Below the pieces are notes generated by a model. That model did not search any database and was not told the origin of the DNA. It saw only the letters and a list, made by a program, of their open reading frames with translations. The translations under genes and the position numbers were made by a program. DNA of 6,945 bases from an uncultured Gammaproteobacteria bacterium (GTDB taxonomy: Bacteria > Pseudomonadota > Gammaproteobacteria > SZUA-140), in assembly GCA_945788675.1 (NCBI GenBank), contig CALZMY010000153.1, positions 1-6,945 of the forward strand, in the 5' to 3' direction. Positions 1 to 5,554 of this stretch are shown piece by piece (the first letter of the stretch is position 1; the number at the start of each line of letters is the position of its first letter).

Positions 1-77
1 AGAAATGTGATAAACAACCGGGTGATGGCGGGACGACTGGCACATAGATGCAAGTCTGAAATAAAGAGGGTCGTCAT
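1..77 (-). CDS. lpxH: UDP-2,3-diacylglucosamine diphosphatase LpxH, N-terminal 25 codons (cut by window edge)
   Basis: Translating the minus strand from the ATG at 77-75 gives an unbroken 25-residue start, beginning MTTLFISDLHLCASRPAITR and running off the window. The SDLHL element is the first metal-binding motif of calcineurin-like phosphoesterases; D8 and H10 match the metal ligands at the same positions in E. coli LpxH, and the following PAIT stretch is also typical of LpxH N-termini. LpxH is a cytoplasmic, membrane-associated enzyme that hydrolyses UDP-2,3-diacylglucosamine to lipid X and UMP in lipid A synthesis. The gene starts 21 nt after the cyclophilin stop codon, so the two are probably co-transcribed. 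A ppi-lpxH order is known from E. coli (ppiB-lpxH). No clear Shine-Dalgarno sequence is visible before the ATG. The identification rests on a short segment, but motif and context agree. The remaining roughly 90% of the gene is outside the window. Confidence 0.88.
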   Translation of the reverse strand, partial: MTTLFISDLHLCASRPAITRLFITF

Positions 78-98
78 GATAGACGAAGCGAGCCCTGG

Positions 99-701
99 CT
101 ATTGTCCGATGCGACTTACCTTTTCAATAATGACCATCTTTTTTGGGACATCACTGGGGAAAGGGCCGCCACGCGCGGTTTTCATTTTCTGAATACGGTC
201 AACGACATCCATCCCTTTAATGACTTTACCAAATACGGCATATCCCCAGCCGCGTGTGTTCTTCTGCGTGTGATTCAGAAAGTCGTTATCTACGACATTG
301 ATAAAGAACTGTGCGCTGGCAGAGTGTGGTGCATTAGTACGGGCCATTGCGATAGTGCCACGCTCATTGGAGAGGCCGTTGTCGGCTTCATTCGTAATAT
401 TTTCATGAGTGCTCTTTTTGTTATAATGCTTGTCGAAACCACCGCCCTGAATCATGAAGTCAGGAATCACACGGTGATAGATAGAACCATCGTAATAGCC
501 TTCATCGACATAGCGCAGAAAGTTTTTTACGGTGATCGGAGCCTTCGCTGCATCCAGCATAAGCGTAATCTCGCCCATATTGGTGGTCATTAGCACCTGA
601 ACTTTATTACTGGTGCTGGAAGCGGCATTAGCCGAGGCTGAAAAGGTGAGCATAGCTGCCACCATCGCAGAAACAGAGGTCTTCAAAAGTCGTTTAATCA
701 T
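99..701 (-). CDS. ppiA: Cyclophilin-type peptidyl-prolyl cis-trans isomerase with signal peptide (probably periplasmic, PpiA-like)
   Basis: A 200-residue protein. Residues 1-26 form a Sec signal peptide: basic n-region (KRLLK), hydrophobic core, and an A-N-A cleavage site predicted after A26. The mature part is a complete single-domain cyclophilin (about 34-197) that catalyses cis-trans isomerisation of X-Pro bonds. Visible family motifs are YHRVIPDFMIQGGGF (75-89), with catalytic R77 (human CypA R55) plus F82, M83 and Q85; SASAQFFIN (127-135); and GYAVFGKVIKGMDVVDRI (153-170). The CypA Trp121 position is F141 and the His126 position is Y154. This is the bacterial pattern, which in E. coli goes with weak cyclosporin A binding. 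An in-frame TGA lies one codon upstream of the ATG at 701, so no earlier start is possible; the Shine-Dalgarno is weak or absent. lpxH follows after 21 nt. In E. coli the lpxH neighbour is cytoplasmic PpiB, whereas this copy carries an export signal. The family call is very secure; the ppiA symbol is based on the signal peptide. Confidence 0.95.
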   Translation of the reverse strand: MIKRLLKTSVSAMVAAMLTFSASANAASSTSNKVQVLMTTNMGEITLMLDAAKAPITVKNFLRYVDEGYYDGSIYHRVIPDFMIQGGGFDKHYNKKSTHENITNEADNGLSNERGTIAMARTNAPHSASAQFFINVVDNDFLNHTQKNTRGWGYAVFGKVIKGMDVVDRIQKMKTARGGPFPSDVPKKMVIIEKVSRIGQ

Positions 702-871
702 CGTTCAATACCAGTTGTTTGAATCGGAAAAGGCACATGATAAAGGGTTTGCTGGAGAGATAAAAGTGGTCTGTCGTGCATAAATCTTGACAAGCCTCAC
801 ATTTCAGCCATTCTGCCCGCGCTCTTTTTGGCCATCATTGGCACGCTTTTGCATCGTACAGACACGGGTGA
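702..871 (-). other. Intergenic gap between the GGDEF-EAL gene and ppiA; holds the presumed ppiA promoter region
   Basis: This 170-nt gap should carry the 3' end of the signalling-gene transcript and the start of the ppiA-lpxH transcript. On the minus strand a TATCAT hexamer (742-737) is a good -10 match, but nothing resembling a -35 element lies 16-18 nt upstream of it. A TTGTCA hexamer further upstream has no -10 partner at normal spacing. I therefore do not assign a promoter. I see no GC-rich stem followed by a T-run on the minus strand after the stop at 872, so no intrinsic terminator either. A 27-codon minus-strand ORF (781-698) overlaps the ppiA start codon and is treated under findings. 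Confidence 0.5.
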
Positions 872-3800
872 TTAGGGTTTGAGCTGTTTGATAAACTCAT
901 CTGCGGGTAAGGGATCTCCATATAAATAACCCTGTCCTCCATCGCAACCAATTGCCTTGAGAAATAACTGTTGTGCTTTGGTTTCTACCCCTTCCGCGAT
1001 TATCTTTAATTGAAGGCTTTGTCCTAGCGCCACAATCGCTCGAGTGATGGCTTCATCGTTGGGGTCATCAGGAATGTCCCGTACAAATGATTTATCTATT
1101 TTTAATTTATCTAACGGCAGACGCTTAAGGTAACTGAGCGAAGAGTACCCCGTGCCGAAATCATCTACCGAGATTGATACGCCAAGTTGCTTGATCTCAT
1201 CCAGCACCTTAATAGCCGACCCTGTCTTCTGCATGATATAACCTTCGGTAATTTCCAGTTCCAGATGCTCTGGATTGAGACGAGATTCATCCAGTACTTG
1301 TTTTAGCGTTGCACAAAGATCATGACGCTGGAATTGCAGGCCTGAGACATTAACCGCGATGCGCTGTAGTGGCAAACCTCGATCCAGCCATTGCTGCATC
1401 TGCAGGCAGGCGCTGCGAAGCACCCATTCGCCGATGACTTCAATGAGACCGGACTCTTCGGCCAGGGGTATAAACTTTGCGGGTCCTACTAGCCCCATGT
1501 CCGGGTGTTGCCAACGAATAAGTGCTTCAGCGCCGATTAGATCACCAGTTTTCAATGAATATTGTGGTTGGTAGTAAAGGATAAATTCATCCCTGGTCAG
1601 GGCATGGCGCAGGGCTGTTTCCAGTGTTAGCCGTTCAAACACAGCGGCGGTGAGTGACGAAGTGTAAAATTGATAATCATTACGGCCCTCTTCTTTGGCG
1701 CGGTACATCGCCGCATCGGCATTCCTGATTAAGGTGTTATTTTCTTCACCATCCTGGGGATAAAGGCTGATACCAATACTGACGGTCAAGTGTAATTCGT
1801 GTGCGTTGGTGGTGAACGGGGCAGAGAAAGCTTCAACGATCTTCTGTGCCAGCTGAGCGACGGATTGTGGTTCAGTGACTTCTTCGATGAGAATGATGAA
1901 CTCGTCACCACCAAGGCGTGCGACCGTATCTTCCTTGCGTACCAATGTAGTAATTCGCTGTGCCACGCACTGGAGTAGAGTATCGCCAACCGGGTGTCCA
2001 AGACTGTCGTTGATGTTTTTGAAGCGATCCAGATCAAGAAAGAACACTGCAACCTGCTGTTCCTCACGCTGGGCTCGTTGTAAGGCATGTTCCAGTCGAT
2101 CATTAAATAAGATTCTGTTTGGAAGACCCGTCAACGGATCATGATGTGCCAGAAAATCGAGTTGCTCCTGTGAGCGTTTAATCGTAGAAATATCGGAAAA
2201 GACCGAGACATAATTGGTCAGATTGCCATCACTATCATGCACGGCGCTAATGGTTGACCAGGCCGGGAATATTTCACCATTTTTACGTCGATCCCATATT
2301 TCACCTTGCCACATCCCAACGGATTCTATCGCCGCCCATATCGTATTGTAAAAATGAAGGTCATGTTTATCAGATTTCAGCAGCCGTGGACTCTGGCCTA
2401 ATGCATCCTCTTCATTATAGCCAGTGATCTCTGTAAAAGCATTGTTAATGGCGATAATCTGGTTGTCTGCATCAGCGACAATGACCGCCTCCGCTGTATT
2501 TTCTACTACAGTTGCCAGCTGGCGAAGTTGATCTTCTGCCTTCTTGCGTTCAGTGATATCCCGCGCACTGACAATCAGGGCGCTGATCTGGTCATGGTCT
2601 TTGACCGGACCGACATGGGCATCAAAATAGCGACAGTTACCTGCTTCATCCCAATATTCAGTTTCGTAACGATCCGGTTTGCCATTCTCCAGAACCCGTT
2701 GGTAACAGGCCAGGGCTATCGGTCTGAATTTCTCCGGTAAATAGCTGGTTATCGGGGTGCCGATGACTTGTTCGGGTGTTAAATCAGGCACAGTGTGATT
2801 AATAAACATGATGGTACCTGCCGGATCAATCATCATAATGTGATCGGGTGAATAGCGGGTAATGGAACGCCACCTGTCTTCGCTCTCCTTGAGTGCCTGC
2901 TCAGTGAGTACTTGTGTTGTAATATCTTGAGTTGTACCAATCGAACGTAAAGGGTTGTCGTCGCTATCGTATTCTGTGGTGCATTTAGCATTGACATATT
3001 TTAATGTACCGTCTTTCAGTAACAGGCGATGTACAAAGTCATAAGGTATTTTGTTTTTTACAGATGTAAAATATTCAGTGTTGACCAGATCGCGATCATC
3101 AGGATGCACTATGTTTAGAAAAGCCTCGTATGAAGCCTCGCACTTACCAACCTCCAAACCTAATATTCGATAAACTTCGGCTGACCAGCTTGCTCTGTTA
3201 TTAATCAGATCAAACTCCCAGCTACCGAGTTGGGCAAAATGTTGAGCTTCAGCCAGACTGGCTTCACTGCGGGTTAAATCAGCAAGGGCAAGTAGGCTGC
3301 TCAAGGCCTCTGTCAAGCGTTGTGAGATTTCGTTAAACAGCTTATCTTCATCTGTGGTGAAGATATGGGGCTGTGCACAATGATGCAGGCCCAACAACCA
3401 GGGTTTGCCGGTTTTCACATGAAGGGCGATGGTCATCTGCGACTGAATGGAATAATCTCTTGCCAGAGGCGGAAGTGAATGTGCTGAACCTGAACCTGGG
3501 CCATAAATGTTCACGCCGTTATTTTGCAACGCTGTGCTGAAAACTTTGGCAGTATCAGGTTCCATTGGAAGCTCTACTCCGCTTGCGCAAATACCTGGCC
3601 ACTCCGGCCGGGTGCGTTCCATTGGTACATTCCAGCTTGGAGCGTCGGGATCGCAAGGGAAAAGAATCCAGGCGCGATCACAATTAAAGATGTCGAGCAT
3701 CTCATTTAGCACGCTGCCAAGCATGTCATCCATGTTGCTTTTCAGGGCCAGATGGCTGATGCGCTCAATGGCATCCAGGTGATGCAGTTGGGTCTGAATC

Positions 3801-5203
3801 GTTTGCTCAGCCTGTCTGCGTTCGGTGATGTCACGCACGACGCTGACAAAGGCGCTCCGTTGTCCGTCGTTATCATTAATTTCGGTTATCGTATTTTCGC
3901 TTGGAAAGATCTCGCCATTCTTTCGTTTTAATAGAAATTCGGTGTGGAAAACAGGGGCCTTTGCCAGAGCGGCCACCAGGCTTTTCTTGAACTGTTGATA
4001 ACATTCGTTGTTCTGGTGTAGTAGTTCAATGTGTTGACCAATGACTTCATGACGGCTATAACCGAATATCTCTTCCACTGCCTGGTTGCAGGAGATGATC
4101 TGACGATTCTGTGCATCGACAACGCAGACTGCCTCAGAAAGACTGGCAAAGGTGGCTTCGAGCAGGTGATTGAGTTCGCCAAGGTGCTGAGTTCTTTGTT
4201 TGACCTTTTCTTCAAGTTTGTTACGCGCCTCTCGCAATTCCTCCTCGTGGGTCTTGAGTGCAGTGATGTCACGGGCCTGCGCCATAAGATAGATATCTGT
4301 TTCATCCCTGTGAAATGAAAAGCCAAGATCTACCGGAAAAGTAGTGCCATCCTTGCGTCGGTGAATACCTTCAAATTTGATGGGGTGACCATCTTCAATG
4401 CTGTGCCAGGCCTGTTCGATTCTTTCATGTGAAGCTGTGTTGGAAATATCGAACACGGTGAGTGACAATAATTCTGTGCGCGTGTAACCAAGACTTGAGC
4501 AGGCCGCCTGATTAACGTCATTAAACCTGCCATCCCTGCTGACCAGAAATAGTGCATCGAATGAATTTTCAACATAGGAACGAAACTTTTGTTCGCTTAC
4601 GTGTAATTGCTTCAATAATTGCTCACGCGCACTGTTCGCCTTATGCACTTTAATGATTTGGGCATAGGTCTCTAACAGGGGTTGCAGATAATCGACAATT
4701 GTTGCGTCATAACCGTCGGGGCGATTGGCAACCCCAATCATGCCACTGTGTTGCTTGCCAAAATAGACTGGCAGGCCGAGAAATGTTTTCAGGCTGGGGT
4801 GCCCTTCGGGTGTGCCGCCGCGGCGTTGGTCATTGGCTGGGTCATTGGCGATTACTGCTTCACCGCTGCTGATAACCCTGCCAAATAACGTGTTGAGATT
4901 GTTGAATTCAAGCCCCTCAGGCGCATGGTCCTGATAAAAGGCACGGCTTTCATCGTCCCAGGCAATATTGCTGATGGCGTGGGTTTTTAGGTAGGGTTGG
5001 CCATCTTCCCGGTACAGGATTTCACCAATAAAACCATTTTCACTTTGTGTGAGTTCGAGAAAATCTTTCAGCAGGCTGTCAAACAGCTGGTGGGGGTTTA
5101 CGTTATTTATAAGGTGTTGCTGCGCTCGACTGATTGCTCGCAGTAGCGCATTGCTTTGTTCCAGGGTGAGCTTATCCGGTTCTGTTTGTCCTGTGGTTGG
5201 CAT
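872..5203 (-). CDS. Multi-sensor diguanylate cyclase/phosphodiesterase (GAF-PAS-PAS-GAF-PAS-PAS-PAS-GGDEF-EAL)
   Basis: A 1443-residue protein predicted to make and/or hydrolyse the second messenger c-di-GMP. It has no signal peptide or membrane segment, so it should be a cytoplasmic sensor. Domains with approximate residues: GAF 35-185; PAS 203-314; coiled-coil helix 315-345; PAS 346-460; GAF 475-640; PAS 648-762; PAS 770-884; PAS 890-1006; GGDEF 1012-1180; EAL 1188-1438. Each PAS ends in a DIT/DIS linker (RDIT 311, RDIT 457, QDIT 759, RDIT 881, SDIS 1003). The cyclase half looks active: DLDRFKNIND (1057-1066), GGDEF (1098-1102), and inhibitory I-site RKED (1089-1092) five residues before it. 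The phosphodiesterase half keeps E1226 of EAL, N1285, E1317, D1347-D1348 of DDFGTG, K1368, E1404 and Q1424, the known metal/catalytic set. The start at 5203 is fixed by an in-frame TGA immediately upstream and by a GGAG ribosome site. Which activity dominates, and what the sensors bind, cannot be read from sequence. It appears to be a single-gene unit, 170 nt before ppiA. Confidence 0.97.
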   Translation of the reverse strand: MPTTGQTEPDKLTLEQSNALLRAISRAQQHLINNVNPHQLFDSLLKDFLELTQSENGFIGEILYREDGQPYLKTHAISNIAWDDESRAFYQDHAPEGLEFNNLNTLFGRVISSGEAVIANDPANDQRRGGTPEGHPSLKTFLGLPVYFGKQHSGMIGVANRPDGYDATIVDYLQPLLETYAQIIKVHKANSAREQLLKQLHVSEQKFRSYVENSFDALFLVSRDGRFNDVNQAACSSLGYTRTELLSLTVFDISNTASHERIEQAWHSIEDGHPIKFEGIHRRKDGTTFPVDLGFSFHRDETDIYLMAQARDITALKTHEEELREARNKLEEKVKQRTQHLGELNHLLEATFASLSEAVCVVDAQNRQIISCNQAVEEIFGYSRHEVIGQHIELLHQNNECYQQFKKSLVAALAKAPVFHTEFLLKRKNGEIFPSENTITEINDNDGQRSAFVSVVRDITERRQAEQTIQTQLHHLDAIERISHLALKSNMDDMLGSVLNEMLDIFNCDRAWILFPCDPDAPSWNVPMERTRPEWPGICASGVELPMEPDTAKVFSTALQNNGVNIYGPGSGSAHSLPPLARDYSIQSQMTIALHVKTGKPWLLGLHHCAQPHIFTTDEDKLFNEISQRLTEALSSLLALADLTRSEASLAEAQHFAQLGSWEFDLINNRASWSAEVYRILGLEVGKCEASYEAFLNIVHPDDRDLVNTEYFTSVKNKIPYDFVHRLLLKDGTLKYVNAKCTTEYDSDDNPLRSIGTTQDITTQVLTEQALKESEDRWRSITRYSPDHIMMIDPAGTIMFINHTVPDLTPEQVIGTPITSYLPEKFRPIALACYQRVLENGKPDRYETEYWDEAGNCRYFDAHVGPVKDHDQISALIVSARDITERKKAEDQLRQLATVVENTAEAVIVADADNQIIAINNAFTEITGYNEEDALGQSPRLLKSDKHDLHFYNTIWAAIESVGMWQGEIWDRRKNGEIFPAWSTISAVHDSDGNLTNYVSVFSDISTIKRSQEQLDFLAHHDPLTGLPNRILFNDRLEHALQRAQREEQQVAVFFLDLDRFKNINDSLGHPVGDTLLQCVAQRITTLVRKEDTVARLGGDEFIILIEEVTEPQSVAQLAQKIVEAFSAPFTTNAHELHLTVSIGISLYPQDGEENNTLIRNADAAMYRAKEEGRNDYQFYTSSLTAAVFERLTLETALRHALTRDEFILYYQPQYSLKTGDLIGAEALIRWQHPDMGLVGPAKFIPLAEESGLIEVIGEWVLRSACLQMQQWLDRGLPLQRIAVNVSGLQFQRHDLCATLKQVLDESRLNPEHLELEITEGYIMQKTGSAIKVLDEIKQLGVSISVDDFGTGYSSLSYLKRLPLDKLKIDKSFVRDIPDDPNDEAITRAIVALGQSLQLKIIAEGVETKAQQLFLKAIGCDGGQGYLYGDPLPADEFIKQLKP

Positions 5204-5208
5204 TCATA

Positions 5209-5212
5209 CTCC
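5209..5212 (-). promoter_or_regulatory. Shine-Dalgarno site (GGAG) of the GGDEF-EAL gene
   Basis: On the minus strand GGAG sits 5 nt before the ATG at 5203. It is the only strong ribosome-binding sequence among the complete genes here, and together with the in-frame TGA directly before the ATG it settles the start. Confidence 0.75.
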
Positions 5213-5292
5213 GATTAAACACTGTACGATATTTTCTATATGATCTTGTCCCACCTGAATTTGTTTGAAAAATATATTTGGTTTGGTTATTC

Positions 5293-5321
5293 ATCCTAGT
5301 CTTTTATTCAAGGCTTCGCAA
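5293..5321 (-). promoter_or_regulatory. Candidate sigma70-like promoter for the GGDEF-EAL gene
   Basis: Minus-strand TTGCGA (5321-5316) and TAGGAT (5298-5293) are separated by exactly 17 nt; each matches four of six consensus bases. Transcription from it would give a 5' leader of roughly 80 nt. In an AT-rich gap such matches arise easily by chance, so this is only a candidate. Its position just downstream of the palindrome at 5334-5350 adds slight support. Confidence 0.22.
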
Positions 5322-5333
5322 ACGAATCTATTG

Positions 5334-5350
5334 CCATATTATTAATATGG
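5334..5350. repeat. Perfect 17-bp palindrome, possible operator
   Basis: CCATATTA and TAATATGG form perfect 8-bp inverted arms around a single central T. Beyond one mismatched pair, two further A-T pairs extend the symmetry to 23 bp. A compact symmetric site of this kind is typical of binding sites for dimeric regulators. It lies 12 bp upstream of the candidate -35 element of the minus-strand signalling gene and overlaps the ATG of the possible small plus-strand ORF. The symmetry is certain; the regulatory role is inference and no regulator is recognised. Confidence 0.45.
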
Positions 5351-5457
5351 AAACTACCAGGTTTATTGGTAATCTGGATTTGAAAAATCAGGTACAGAAT
5401 GAACCGATCACAGGAAAAGTTCATGAACTAAATTTGCACGAGCTGTCGCTGTCTTAA
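5347..5457 (+). CDS. Possible small protein, 36 residues, unrecognised family
   Basis: An ATG-started plus-strand ORF in the gap between two minus-strand genes, ending in TAA. I recognise no family. The peptide is hydrophilic and ends in a tandem near-repeat, HELNL-HELSL (residues 26-35). At the DNA level the conserved H, E and L codons of the two copies differ only at third positions (CAT/CAC, GAA/GAG, CTA/CTG) and the last Leu is TTG/CTG, as expected if protein sequence were kept. Against it: there is no Shine-Dalgarno, and the start lies inside a palindrome. The frame is open back to 5269; a TTG start at 5278 would give 59 residues with a hydrophobic stretch and a basic RLRKR patch before the present start, also without a ribosome site. 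It could be a real small protein, a gene remnant, or chance. Confidence 0.2.
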   Translation: METTRFIGNLDLKNQVQNEPITGKVHELNLHELSLS

Positions 5458-5480
5458 TACTGGTGACGATCAGGTCGAGC

Positions 5481-5492
5481 AGGATTAATCCT
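5481..5492. repeat. Perfect 12-bp palindrome
   Basis: AGGATTAATCCT is its own reverse complement. It lies about 60 nt beyond the kynU stop. With no loop it would not fold into a terminator hairpin, so a protein-binding site or chance are the two readings. Confidence 0.3.
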
Positions 5493-5554
5493 CTTTCTGA
5501 CTGATATTGATAATTTATCTAAAAAACACAATAAGTAACTGTTATTAAAAGTAA

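Larger units (their letters stand above)
5204..5554. other. AT-rich 351-nt intergenic gap between kynU and the GGDEF-EAL gene
   Basis: This gap is visibly more AT-rich than the flanking genes. It should contain the end of the kynA-kynU transcript and the promoter of the signalling gene. Sub-features are a weak promoter candidate (5293-5321), a perfect 17-bp palindrome (5334-5350), a small plus-strand ORF (5347-5457) and a perfect 12-bp palindrome (5481-5492). Downstream of the kynU stop there is only an A/T-only 5-bp stem followed at a short distance by a run of six T (minus strand), too weak to call a terminator. I saw no tRNA and no recognisable c-di-GMP riboswitch before the signalling gene. 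Confidence 0.6.

Noticed and set aside
102..593. Long plus-strand ORF of 163 codons opposite ppiA
   Set aside because: It is fully antisense to an unmistakable cyclophilin gene, has no recognisable domain or ribosome site, and is explained by codon bias of the real gene.
787..815. Plus-strand TTGACA at 787-792, a perfect -35 hexamer
   Set aside because: The bases 17 nt downstream (ATTCTG) are a poor -10, and the transcript would run antisense into the GGDEF-EAL gene with no target gene.
2553..4275. Repeated palindrome-like GTGATGTCAC/GTGATATC motifs inside the signalling gene (near 2553, 3826 and 4263)
   Set aside because: They encode the recurrent R-D-I-T linkers at PAS domain ends, so protein constraint explains them without a DNA-level role.
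5204..5300. c-di-GMP riboswitch in the leader of the GGDEF-EAL gene
   Set aside because: The presumed leader is short and AT-rich, and I could not find the conserved paired core of a GEMM element.
5357..5377. Hairpin CCAGGTT/AATCTGG with a 7-nt loop
   Set aside because: It needs a G-T pair to close on the plus strand and has an A-C mismatch on the minus strand, with no T-run after it; too weak for a separate call.
5422..5457. Reading the HELNLHELSLS tail as a double-glycine-type bacteriocin/RiPP leader
   Set aside because: The E-L-x-L pattern is reminiscent of such leaders, but there is no GG cleavage site, the stop follows at once, and no modification or transport genes are nearby.
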